From: JAJXWB01 sp039808645
Lineage (GTDB): Bacteria > Pseudomonadota > Alphaproteobacteria > Rhizobiales > Beijerinckiaceae
Assembly: GCA_039808645.1 (NCBI GenBank)
Contig: JBDHTL010000010.1
Coordinates: 1-45,996 of the forward strand
Length of the DNA stretch: 45,996 bases
Direction: 5' to 3'
The notes below the pieces were generated by a model. It ran no database searches, was not told the DNA's origin, and saw only the letters and a program-made list of their open reading frames with translations. The position numbers and the translations under genes are program-made. Below are positions 1 through 7,845 of the stretch, in pieces (within the stretch, counting starts at the first letter, position 1; every line of letters begins with the position of its first letter).

Positions 1-1554
1 GCGGCTGCGCCCGCGGACGTGCGCGCGGGAACGTTCCGTCGCACGCTTGCGATCGCCGCCGATCCTGCCGTCGTGCGGCTGATCGCCGGCCTCGATGCGC
101 TCATCGAATATCCCTACGGCTGCACGGAGCAGCGCATATCGCTGGCGTCGGCCGGCGTCGCGCTCAAGAACTTCACGCCGATCATGTCGGCCGTGGGGCT
201 CGACAAGCGCATCGGACAGGACGTGAAGAACACGGCCATCGCCATCGACCAGGCGATCGATGCGGACGGTCTCGTCGCCTTCTGGCCGCGCGCTAAAGGC
301 AACGTGTCGCTCACGGCCTGGGCCTATTCCTTCCTCGTCGCCGCCAGGCGCGCGGGCGAGCCGATCGACGACAAGCTCGCCGATCGCCTCGCCAATGTTC
401 TGAAGCTCGCCCTGCGCTCCGATTATCCGCGCCTGTTGGGCGGGCAGGAATTGCGCGAGCGCGTGGAAGCGCTGACCGCGCTTGCCGACGGCGGCAAGCT
501 GGACGAAGCCTATGTCGCCGAACTGGCGCGGCGCGCCGATTTCATGGCGCCGGTCAGCGTCGCCGAAATGGCTTCCGCCGCGACCCGCGCCGCCAATGTC
601 GACCGCCGCACGGTCGCTTCGCTGCTCGAAACCATGTGGGGGCGCGTCAGGATCGTGTCGCGCAACGGCGCGCCGGCTTACGGCGGCATCGCGGGCGAAA
701 GCGACGATCCGCGCATCCTGCCGTCCGAAGCGCGGAGCCTCGCGGAAATGACGCGCGCCGTGGCGCTCGGCGCGCCGGACGATCCGCGCTTCCCCGTGCT
801 GCGCGACGGGTTGATGCGGCTCGGCGAAGGCGATGGCTGGGGGTCGACCAATGCGACCTCCGCCGCCGTGCGCGCGCTGGCCGCCGCCTGGCGCCGGCCG
901 CTCGCCCCGATCCCGCTGACGCTGACGGAAGGCGCGCAGGCCAAGGCGCTGATGCTCGACGCCAACAATCCAGTGCTGCGCGTGGTCAGCGAAGCGACGG
1001 GCGCCGTCACGCTCGCCAATACGGGCCGCGATCCGATCGTCATTCTCGTCGACACGCGCTACGAAACGAACGAGCCCGGCGCGAAGGCGCAAGCCTTCTC
1101 GAACGGCTTCGCCATCTCGCGCACGCTGGCGAAGGTCGTCGCCAACGCGCCGCCGGAAAAGCTCGCCGCGGGCGCCGATGGCGCGATTGCGGTGAAGGTC
1201 GGCGACGTGATCGAGGAGACGGTCGAACTCGTCAATCCGCAGGACCGCACGCATGTCGCGATCGCGCTGCCGATCGCCGCGGGTTTCGAGCCGATGAACC
1301 CGAACCTCGCCACCGCGCCCGCCGAAGCGCAGCCATCGTCTGCGCCGACGCTCGCGCCCACCTGGACCTCGTTCGGCGACGATCTCGTCTTCTATGCCTA
1401 CGATGCGCTGCCCAAGGGCAATTACCGCTTCGTCTATCGGCTGAAGGCGCTGACTTCGGGCAGCTTCACGCAGCCCGCGGGCCTTGCCGAGACGATGTAC
1501 CAAAAGGGCCTGCAAGGCGCGAGCGCAGGAGCGCGGATTGTCGTTGCGCGGTGA
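1..1554 (+). CDS. Bacterial alpha-2-macroglobulin family protein, C-terminal part (5' truncated by window)
   Basis: This reading frame is open from the first base, so only the last 517 residues of a normally 1500-1900 residue envelope protein are present. Residues about 38-46 read PYGCTEQRI, the thioester-type Cys-x-Glu-Gln motif of the bacterial alpha-2-macroglobulin thioester domain. Alpha-helical repeats of that domain follow up to about residue 290, then beta-rich C-terminal domains. In this family the Cys-Gln thioester traps attacking proteases covalently in the periplasm. The next gene is a penicillin-binding protein 1C, the classic genomic partner of these proteins, thought to repair peptidoglycan while the trap handles proteases. 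The stop is TGA at 1552-1554. The family call is firm; the signal sequence and N-terminal domains lie outside the window. Confidence 0.9.
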   Translation, partial: AAAPADVRAGTFRRTLAIAADPAVVRLIAGLDALIEYPYGCTEQRISLASAGVALKNFTPIMSAVGLDKRIGQDVKNTAIAIDQAIDADGLVAFWPRAKGNVSLTAWAYSFLVAARRAGEPIDDKLADRLANVLKLALRSDYPRLLGGQELRERVEALTALADGGKLDEAYVAELARRADFMAPVSVAEMASAATRAANVDRRTVASLLETMWGRVRIVSRNGAPAYGGIAGESDDPRILPSEARSLAEMTRAVALGAPDDPRFPVLRDGLMRLGEGDGWGSTNATSAAVRALAAAWRRPLAPIPLTLTEGAQAKALMLDANNPVLRVVSEATGAVTLANTGRDPIVILVDTRYETNEPGAKAQAFSNGFAISRTLAKVVANAPPEKLAAGADGAIAVKVGDVIEETVELVNPQDRTHVAIALPIAAGFEPMNPNLATAPAEAQPSSAPTLAPTWTSFGDDLVFYAYDALPKGNYRFVYRLKALTSGSFTQPAGLAETMYQKGLQGASAGARIVVAR

Positions 1555-1581
1555 GGAAAACGGCGCGCGCCGGCGCTTCTA

Positions 1582-1724
1582 CCTCCCCTTCATGGGGAGG
1601 TCGGACGCCGCAGGCGTCCCGGTGGGGGCCGGCCGACCGGACGCGCCCGTTGAATCATTCGCGGATCGGCGCGAGCCCCACCCGGCCTTGCTGCGCGAGG
1701 CCACCCTCCCCGTAAAGGGGAGGG
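1582..1724. repeat. Palindromic intergenic-type repeat with CCTCCCC hairpins at both ends
   Basis: The element opens with the hairpin CCTCCCC-TTCAT-GGGGAGG (1582-1600), continues with GGACGCC-GCA-GGCGTCC (1603-1619), and closes with CCCTCCCC-GTAAA-GGGGAGGG (1704-1724). Internal GGTGGGG and CCCCACC arms also pair. Such dispersed palindromes are common between genes in Hyphomicrobiales. This copy sits where the pbpC N-terminus should begin and is open in the pbpC reading frame, so it may be translated as a cytoplasmic tail. Confidence 0.7.
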
Positions 1725-3991
1725 AGGGCAGCCGACGACCAGGGCCGCGCTCAGTCGCCATCGTTGCTGTCGGCGTGGTCGCGCTCGGCATCGCGCTCGC
1801 CATTGCCGCCCTCTCCCGCGCCCACCTCGTCGCGCCAAGACCCACGCTCATCGTCAATGACCGCCACGGCGCCTTCATCACTCAGGTCTCATTCGCCGAA
1901 GACCGCAATTCGGCCGACTACGGCTACTGGCCGCTGGAGCGCGCGCCCGATCGCGTCGTGCGCGCGACGCTGGCGCTGGAGGACCGGCGCTTCGCCGGGC
2001 ACATCGGCGTCGATCCGAATGCGATCGCGCGCGCCGTCTGGAAAAACGCGCGCGGGCGGGGGCAGCGGTCCGGCGCCTCCACCATCGCCATGCAGATCGC
2101 GCGCATGCAGAACCCCGCCCCGCGCACGCTCGTCAACAAGGCCATCGAGGCCGCGACCGCAATTGCGCTGACCGCGCGCTACGGCCGCGAGGCGCTGCTC
2201 GCGCATTACCTGCGGCTCGTGCCCTACGGCAACGGCAGCCACGGCATATCCCACGCCGCGCGATATTATTTCGACAAGCCGGTGGACGATCTTTCCTGGG
2301 CCGAGATCGCGCTGCTCTCGGCCGTGCCGCAATCGCCGACACGCATGAATTTGCTCAAGCCCGAGGGCATGAACCGCGCGATACGGCGCGGCCAGCGTGC
2401 GCTAGAGGAACTCGCGCGGCAGGGCGTCGTCACGCCGCTCGAATTCGTCGACGCGAAGAAGCAGCTTTCGCGCATGCACACGCCGCGCGCGTTGCGCCGG
2501 CCAGACGCGTTGCATGTCGCGCTGCTCTACGAGCGCCTTGCGCGCGAGGGGAGGATTGCGCCGGCGTCCGCCTTCGATCCGCGCGTGCGCGCGACGCTCG
2601 ACCTCGCCCTGCAGGCGCTGGCGACCAGACTCGCCCGAAAGTATCTTGCGCCTTGGCGCGACGCCGGCGCCGAGCAGGCGGCTGTGATGATCGTCGAACG
2701 CGGCAGCCGCGAAATCCTCGCGCGCGTCGGCTCGACCGATTATGCCGACCGGCATGCCGGCGCCTTCGATTTCACGCGCGTGCAGCGTTCGCCGGGATCG
2801 ACGCTCAAGCCGTTCCTGTTCGCGCTGGCGCTGGAGCGCGGAATCATCAGGCCGACCGACATCATGGCCGACCTGCCCGAAGGCGCCTCGGGCGTGAACA
2901 ATGCCGACGGCATGTTTCTCGGGCCGCTGCTGCCGCGCCAGGCGCTCGCCAATTCGCGCAACGTGCCCGCGACAAACCTGCTAAAGCAGACCGGGCTCGA
3001 AACGAACTTCCGCTTCCTGCACGACCTCGGCCTGCACAATATTGAAGCGCCGGCGGAGAATTTCGGCCTCTCCATGGCGATCGGCTCGCTGCCGACCAGC
3101 CTCGAACATCTCGTGCGCGCCTATGCGACGCTGGCCGAGGACGGCAAGCTCGCCGATCTCGTCTATGCGAAAGACCAGCCGCAGCGCGAGGCGCGGCGCC
3201 TGCTGTCGGTCGATTCCGCGCGTCTCGTCACTTCGTTCCTGTCCGATCCCGTCGCGCGCTTGCCGAGCTTTTCGCGCTACGGGCCGACGGAATACAATTA
3301 TCCGGTCGCGCTGAAGACCGGCACGTCGCAGGGCTATCGCGACGCCTGGATCGTGGCCTTTTCCGAAAAGGTCATCGTCGGCGTCTGGGTTGGGCGCGGC
3401 GACGCCGGCCCGATGAAAGGCGTGAGCGGCGCCACCGCGCCCGCACGCATCGCGCACGGCATTCTCGACGCCATCCATCGCATCAAGCCCGGCGACATCA
3501 CGGCCGGCCGCTTCCCGCCGCCGCCCGGTCGCGTCGCCCTCGACATCTGCGCGATGAGCGGCAAGGTTTCGACGGGCGCCTGCGGACAGACGCTGACCGA
3601 ATGGGTGCGCCCGTCGGAAATGCCGCCACAGGCCGAAGCGGTCGAGACGCCTGCGCCGATCCTGCGCGGCTGGGCGCGCGACGAAGGGTATCGGATCGCG
3701 GAGCCGGCGTCGACGAGCGGCGATGTGCGGCTCATTGTGTCGACGCCGGAGAACAACAGCCGCATCTGGACCAATCCCGAGCAGCCGGCGTCGCTCAATC
3801 GCCTCACGCTGAAAGCGCGCGTCGAACCGCGCGTGGAGCAGATCGTCTGGTACGTCGACGGCGAGCCTTTCGCCATCGCCGATCCCGACAAGCCCGTCTA
3901 CTGGCCGATGCGGCCGGGAACGCATCGCATCCAGGCGCGGCTGCCGCTGCGGAGCGGCGCGTCGAAGGCCGTGCTGGTGACGATAGAATAG
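1592..3991 (+). CDS. pbpC: Penicillin-binding protein 1C (bifunctional transglycosylase/transpeptidase)
   Basis: Class A PBP that polymerises and cross-links peptidoglycan at the outer face of the inner membrane. With the ATG at 1592 the protein has 799 residues: one membrane segment (about 55-75); a GT51 transglycosylase domain with EDRRF (130-134) and GASTIAMQ (161-168); a transpeptidase domain with the active-site SxxK as STLK (403-406), SRN (455-457) and KTGTS (575-579); and a C-terminal PBP1C beta domain (about 680-799). All catalytic motifs are intact. The start is uncertain. An ATG at 1484 would overlap the upstream gene by 71 nt. The ATG at 1592 lies inside a palindromic repeat. No start codon lies between the repeat and the membrane segment; the first one after it is a GTG at 1775, inside that segment. 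It is paired with the alpha-2-macroglobulin gene, as in many proteobacteria. Confidence 0.93.
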   Translation: MGRSDAAGVPVGAGRPDAPVESFADRREPHPALLREATLPVKGREGSRRPGPRSVAIVAVGVVALGIALAIAALSRAHLVAPRPTLIVNDRHGAFITQVSFAEDRNSADYGYWPLERAPDRVVRATLALEDRRFAGHIGVDPNAIARAVWKNARGRGQRSGASTIAMQIARMQNPAPRTLVNKAIEAATAIALTARYGREALLAHYLRLVPYGNGSHGISHAARYYFDKPVDDLSWAEIALLSAVPQSPTRMNLLKPEGMNRAIRRGQRALEELARQGVVTPLEFVDAKKQLSRMHTPRALRRPDALHVALLYERLAREGRIAPASAFDPRVRATLDLALQALATRLARKYLAPWRDAGAEQAAVMIVERGSREILARVGSTDYADRHAGAFDFTRVQRSPGSTLKPFLFALALERGIIRPTDIMADLPEGASGVNNADGMFLGPLLPRQALANSRNVPATNLLKQTGLETNFRFLHDLGLHNIEAPAENFGLSMAIGSLPTSLEHLVRAYATLAEDGKLADLVYAKDQPQREARRLLSVDSARLVTSFLSDPVARLPSFSRYGPTEYNYPVALKTGTSQGYRDAWIVAFSEKVIVGVWVGRGDAGPMKGVSGATAPARIAHGILDAIHRIKPGDITAGRFPPPPGRVALDICAMSGKVSTGACGQTLTEWVRPSEMPPQAEAVETPAPILRGWARDEGYRIAEPASTSGDVRLIVSTPENNSRIWTNPEQPASLNRLTLKARVEPRVEQIVWYVDGEPFAIADPDKPVYWPMRPGTHRIQARLPLRSGASKAVLVTIE

Positions 3992-4014
3992 GAAGCGGCG
4001 CGGCCGCCCCTCCA

Positions 4015-4117
4015 ATCCTCCGCCGCTTCGCGGGACAGGGAGCAGATCGCCGACTTCGCCGTCTCTCGCAACGACGAATGCTGGCCGTCCTCTCTCCCGC
4101 GAAGCGGGGAGGGCCAG
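4015..4117. repeat. Palindromic repeat, second intergenic type
   Basis: The gap after pbpC holds a GC-rich palindromic element. Its clearest part is a hairpin at 4081-4117: CTGGCC pairs with GGCCAG outside, and CTCCCGC-GAA-GCGGGGAG inside with one bulged G. A similar but weaker arm (CCGCTTCGCGGGACAGGGAG) lies at 4022-4041. It is probably a REP-like dispersed element and could also end pbpC transcription. No coding signal is seen in this gap. Confidence 0.5.
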
Positions 4118-4202
4118 GGAGGCGGCCCGGCGATCAGAAAACTCTGTTGCGCTCCGAATTTCAGCCTATGATCCTGTCCGACAAGAATAACGGAGAGGAA
4201 AC

Positions 4203-4997
4203 ATGGCCGATCTCATCGAAACCTTCGACAACGGCGTGCTGGAAATCGTCTTCAACCGGCCCGAGCGCAAGAATGCGCTGAGCGGCGAAATGCTGACGAT
4301 GCTGAACGCCGCCCTGCAGCGCGCCGCGCTCGATCCGCAGGTGCGCTGCGTCCTGTTGTTGGGCGCGGACGGCTCGTTCTGCGTCGGCGGCGACGTCAAG
4401 GGCTTCGCGGCCGGCGGCGGCGCGGGCGGCGGCTTGCCGATGGACCAGCGCGCCGCGAACCTGCGCAATTCGATGGAAGCCTCGCGCCTGCTGCATGAAA
4501 TGCCGAAGCCCTGCATCGCCGCGATCGAGGGCGCGGCGGCGGGCGCCGGCCTGTCGCTCGCCATGGCCTGCGACATCCGCATCTGCGGCGAGACGGCCAA
4601 GATCACCACGGCCTTCGCCAAGGTCGGCCTGTCGGGCGATTTCGGCGGCACCTATTTCCTGTCGCAGCTGGTCGGTCCCGCCAAGGCGCGCGAACTCTAT
4701 CTGCTGTCGCCCGTGCTGTCGGGCAAGGAAGCCGCAGCGCTCGACATCGTCAGCCGCGCCGTGCCGGACGCCGACGTGATGAAGGAAGCGCGCGCGCTTG
4801 CGCGAAACATGGCGGACGGGCCGACCGTCACCTATGGCCTCATCAAGAAGAATTTCATCGCCGCCGAAGCCGGAACGTTGAAGGCGGCCTTCGATGCCGA
4901 AGCGCTGCATCACTCGCTGGCCTCGGCGACGGAGGATCACAAGGAAGCGTCCAAGGCCTTCGTCGAGAAGCGCAAGCCCGCCTTCAAGGGCCGCTGA
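4203..4997 (+). CDS. Enoyl-CoA hydratase/isomerase family protein (crotonase, PaaG-like)
   Basis: A 264-residue single-domain crotonase, the normal length for the family, expected to hydrate or isomerise an acyl-CoA double bond in the cytosol. Oxyanion-hole segments are visible at about residues 57-64 (GSFCVGGD) and 101-112 (EGAAAGAGLSLA). In the segment that often carries the second catalytic Glu, it has FAKVGLSGDFGG, an Asp arrangement seen in PaaG-type isomerases. The start has a clear ribosome site (GGAGAGG, 4 nt before ATG). A possible -10 (TATGAT, 4167-4172) lies upstream with a poor -35. The next gene begins 1 nt after the stop, so the two are co-transcribed. The substrate cannot be told from sequence. 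Confidence 0.88.
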   Translation: MADLIETFDNGVLEIVFNRPERKNALSGEMLTMLNAALQRAALDPQVRCVLLLGADGSFCVGGDVKGFAAGGGAGGGLPMDQRAANLRNSMEASRLLHEMPKPCIAAIEGAAAGAGLSLAMACDIRICGETAKITTAFAKVGLSGDFGGTYFLSQLVGPAKARELYLLSPVLSGKEAAALDIVSRAVPDADVMKEARALARNMADGPTVTYGLIKKNFIAAEAGTLKAAFDAEALHHSLASATEDHKEASKAFVEKRKPAFKGR

Positions 4998-4998
4998 A

Positions 4999-5775
4999 AT
5001 GGCTCCCTATCTGCGCTTCCGGCAGGTGTGCCTCGTTGCGCCGGCGCTGGAGCCGGTCGCGAGCGATCTGTCCTTCATCCTCGGCCTCGACATCTGCTTC
5101 CGCGATCCCGCGGTCGGCAAGTACGGGCTCGAGAATGCGCTGTGGTCGGTCGGCGACATGTTCATCGAGATCGTCGCGCCGACGAAGGAGGACACGGCGG
5201 CTGGCCGCTTTCTCGCGCGCTCGAAGGGACACGGCGGCTACATGGCGATCTTCGATTGCGACGATCCGCGCGCGCGCGGCGCGCATGCGGAAAAGATCGG
5301 CGTGAAGAAGATCGTCGATCATACGCACGGCGCCTATACGGGCGTGCAATTGCATCCGCGCGATTGCCGGGCGGCGATGATCGAGTTCAATCATACGGAC
5401 GGCGGCGACGCCGACGTCACGCGCTACGCGCCCGCCGGAACGGACTGGACAAGACATCGCCGCAACGACCAGACGAAACGGCTTCTCGCCATCGACGTCG
5501 AGACGCCGAACCCGGGCGAACTCGCGGCGCACTGGGCCGCTATCATCGAAGTTCCGGCGAAGGCGGACAACGACGGCGCGCCCGTGTTGCGCTTTGCCGA
5601 AGCCGATATTCGCTTCGTGAACGTCGCGGACGGCGCGCCAGAGTGCATCGGAGCGATGACGTTCGCCTGCGCCGATCCGGACAGCGTCCTGCAGCGCGCC
5701 AATGCGCGCGGCTATGTCCCGCACGGCGGGGCGTTTCACTTGTCGGGCGTGCGGATGCGCCCGGTGGCGGGCTAA
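4999..5775 (+). CDS. VOC (glyoxalase/bleomycin-resistance fold) family protein
   Basis: A 258-residue protein with two tandem vicinal-oxygen-chelate-like halves. The first (about residues 5-125) begins LRFRQVCLVAPALEPV and contains LGLDICF, typical of the glyoxalase_3-like group; the second (about 155-258) ends AFHLSGVRMRPV. VOC proteins are metal-dependent lyases, isomerases or dioxygenases, and no specific reaction can be assigned. The ATG at 4999 follows the crotonase stop (TGA 4995-4997) after one base, which suggests translational coupling and a shared acyl-CoA-related role. The length suits a two-module VOC protein. Confidence 0.75.
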   Translation: MAPYLRFRQVCLVAPALEPVASDLSFILGLDICFRDPAVGKYGLENALWSVGDMFIEIVAPTKEDTAAGRFLARSKGHGGYMAIFDCDDPRARGAHAEKIGVKKIVDHTHGAYTGVQLHPRDCRAAMIEFNHTDGGDADVTRYAPAGTDWTRHRRNDQTKRLLAIDVETPNPGELAAHWAAIIEVPAKADNDGAPVLRFAEADIRFVNVADGAPECIGAMTFACADPDSVLQRANARGYVPHGGAFHLSGVRMRPVAG

Positions 5776-5781
5776 CCCGAG

Positions 5782-5897
5782 CCTTCGTCCTGAGGAGCCC
5801 GCGCCGCGGGCGTCTCGAAGGGCGGCCCCACCACGTATGTTCCGGCCATCCTTCGACACGCGACCGAACTTCGTTCGGTCGCTCCTCAGGATGAAGG
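5782..5897. repeat. Two inverted copies of a Hyphomicrobiales palindromic element
   Basis: One half begins CCTTCGTCCTGAGGAGC and ends GCGTCTCGAAGG. The second half, inverted, begins CATCCTTCGACACGCGACC and ends GCTCCTCAGGATGAAGG. Each half forms its own hairpin: GCCCGCG against CGCGGGC in the first, and CGACCGAAC-TTC-GTTCGGTCG (5861-5881, 9-bp arms) in the second. The layout is that of a paired REP element between two convergent genes, where it may act as a bidirectional terminator. Confidence 0.7.
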
Positions 5898-5911
5898 TTG
5901 GTAAATGCGTA

Positions 5912-7132
5912 TCACGTCAGCGCCGCGCCCTTGCGCTCCGGGATGCAGGCCCACAGCGCCACGAGGTCGATGACGTAGATGATCGCGAGCAGCGCGATCG
6001 CGCCCGAGAAGGAATAGGTCGCCGCCAGCGACAGCATGACCACGGGCCCGAAGCCGCCGACCCCGCGCCCGAGATTGAACAGCACGTTCTGCGCGGTGGC
6101 GCGCGCCTCGGTCGGATAGAGTTCGCTCATCAAGGCGCCGTAGCCGCCGAGCATGCCGTTGACGAACATCCCCATGATCGCGCCGCCGACCAAGAGCGCG
6201 TTTTCGCTCGACAGCTGCGAATAGGCGAGCACGGAGACGATGGCGCCGATCATGTAGGCGGTGAACACCGGCTTGCGGCCGATGCGGTCGGCGAGCTGGC
6301 CGAACAGCCAGATGCCGAAGGCCATGCCGAGCACGGTGACGAGCGTCCATGTCACGGACTTGGTGAGGCCGAACTTGAACTGGTTGGCGAGATAGTTCGG
6401 CATCCAGATCATGATGCCGTAATAGCCGAAGTTCTGGACCGAGCAGAGAATGAACATGCCGAGCGAAATGCGGGTCGTCTCGCCGTCCTTCACCAGCAGG
6501 CCGATCGGCAGGGCGTTCTTCGACGCCCGGATTTTCTCGATGTAGCCTTCCGGCTCGCCCACCGTGCGGCGGATGAGGAAGGACACGAGCGCCGGCAGCA
6601 GGCCGAGCAGGAACATGCCGCGCCATCCGATGATCGGCTTCAGGAACACGGTCGCAAGCCCCGCGACCAGCACGCCCGCCTGCCAGCCCAGGCCCACATA
6701 GGAGGAGGCGCGCGCGCGTTGCGAGGCGGGCCAGGCTTCCGCCACCAGCGCCATGCCGATGCCGAATTCGCCGCCGAGCCCGAGCCCCGCGATCGTGCGA
6801 TAGGCGAGCAGGTCCCAATAGCCCTGCGCCAGCGCGCAGAGTCCGGTGAAGATAGCGAAGATCAGGATCGTCCAGGTCAGCACGCGGACGCGCCCGAACC
6901 TGTCCGAGAGCATGCCGAACAGGATGCCGCCGACGACCGCGCCCACGAGCGTCATGGTCACGAGCGACCCGCCCTGCGCCGGCGTCAGGTTCAAATCCTT
7001 GTTGATGTCGCCAAGCATGAAGCCGAGGATCAGCAGATCGAACCCATCCATCGCGTAGCCGACCGCGGACGCGATCAGCGCCTTTCGCGCGTAGCTGTCG
7101 GGTTCGTCGGCGGCGATGGCGGCGGCGGTCAT
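5912..7132 (-). CDS. MFS transporter, sugar/aromatic-acid proton symporter type
   Basis: A 406-residue major facilitator protein, expected to span the inner membrane 12 times and co-transport a small organic anion or sugar acid with protons. The loop 2-3 signature reads GMLSDRFGRVRVL (about residues 77-89), and its second-half counterpart reads FGQLADRIGRKPVF. SELYPTEARA near residue 330 fits the sugar-acid/AAHS-SHS side of the family. The substrate is unknown. The gene stands alone: a palindromic repeat lies past its 3' end and another separates its start from cmk. Where most relatives keep rpsA after cmk, this carrier appears instead, so a rearrangement is likely. Confidence 0.85.
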   Translation of the reverse strand: MTAAAIAADEPDSYARKALIASAVGYAMDGFDLLILGFMLGDINKDLNLTPAQGGSLVTMTLVGAVVGGILFGMLSDRFGRVRVLTWTILIFAIFTGLCALAQGYWDLLAYRTIAGLGLGGEFGIGMALVAEAWPASQRARASSYVGLGWQAGVLVAGLATVFLKPIIGWRGMFLLGLLPALVSFLIRRTVGEPEGYIEKIRASKNALPIGLLVKDGETTRISLGMFILCSVQNFGYYGIMIWMPNYLANQFKFGLTKSVTWTLVTVLGMAFGIWLFGQLADRIGRKPVFTAYMIGAIVSVLAYSQLSSENALLVGGAIMGMFVNGMLGGYGALMSELYPTEARATAQNVLFNLGRGVGGFGPVVMLSLAATYSFSGAIALLAIIYVIDLVALWACIPERKGAALT

Positions 7133-7150
7133 GGCGGGCTCCGCATATTC

Positions 7151-7208
7151 GACCGCGAGCCTTCAGGCTCGCTTTTTCTGCACAATGCGGGCCTGAAGGC
7201 TCGCGGTC
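7151..7208. repeat. Large inverted repeat between MFS gene and cmk
   Basis: A 22-bp arm at 7151-7172 pairs with 7187-7208 with a single mismatch. The left arm is itself a hairpin (GCGAGCC-TTCA-GGCTCGC, 7155-7172) followed by TTTTT, so it looks like an intrinsic terminator read in the plus direction. It is either a dispersed palindromic element or a terminator; no coding sequence is present. Confidence 0.6.
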
Positions 7209-7221
7209 CAGTGCAGGCCTG

Positions 7222-7845
7222 CTATCCGCGCGTCTTTTCCACGATCGCGAGCGCCGCCTTGAAGGCCGCCTCGATATCGAGGTCGGTCGTATCCAGGATA
7301 TGCGCGTCCGCGGCGGGTTTCAGCGGCGCGGCGGAGCGCCCGGCGTCACGTTCGTCGCGCTTGCGGATGTCGGCGAGAATGTCGGCATAGTTCACGGCCT
7401 CGCCGCGCGAGCGCAGTTCCAGCGCGCGGCGCTGCGCCCGCGTCTCCGGGCTGGCGGTGACGAATATCTTCACATCCGCATTTGGCGCGATCACCGTGCC
7501 GATGTCGCGCCCGTCGAGCACGGCGCCATTGGGGTGCTGCGCGAAGCGCCGCTGCATGTCGATCAACGCCGCGCGCACCTCCGGCATGGCGCCGACGACG
7601 GAAGCCGCCTCGCCCATCTCGCGGCCGCGCAACTTCTCCTCGTCGAAATCGGTCAGCGCCAGGCCGCGGGCCGCGGCGACTGCGCTGGCTGCATCGTCGA
7701 GCCGCACGCCTTCGTCGATCAGTACGCGCGCAGTCGCCCGGTAGAGCAGGCCGGTGTCGAGATGCGGCAGGCCGAAATGGGCGGCCAGGCGCCGGGCGAT
7801 CGTGCCCTTGCCGGAGGCCGCGGGCCCGTCGATGGCGACGATCAT
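7222..7845 (-). CDS. cmk: Cytidylate kinase (CMP/dCMP kinase)
   Basis: A 207-residue nucleoside monophosphate kinase that phosphorylates CMP and dCMP with ATP. The protein begins MIVAIDGPAASGKGT, with the P-loop at residues 7-15. DTGLLYRAT (CMP-binding region) and DGRDIGTVI are also present, and the length is normal. Its ATG overlaps the aroA stop in an ATGA (7842-7845), so translation is probably coupled. In most Hyphomicrobiales rpsA follows cmk; here a repeat and an MFS gene follow. Confidence 0.95.
   Translation of the reverse strand: MIVAIDGPAASGKGTIARRLAAHFGLPHLDTGLLYRATARVLIDEGVRLDDAASAVAAARGLALTDFDEEKLRGREMGEAASVVGAMPEVRAALIDMQRRFAQHPNGAVLDGRDIGTVIAPNADVKIFVTASPETRAQRRALELRSRGEAVNYADILADIRKRDERDAGRSAAPLKPAADAHILDTTDLDIEAAFKAALAIVEKTRG

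Noticed and set aside
636..1715. Long plus-strand open frame overlapping the alpha-2-macroglobulin gene
   Set aside because: Arg-rich translation in the wrong frame of a clear gene; typical GC-rich shadow.
1582..1724. CRISPR-like or mobile-element interpretation of the repeated hairpins
   Set aside because: Arms are palindromes within one element, with no regularly spaced direct repeats or spacers, no transposase and no target duplication.
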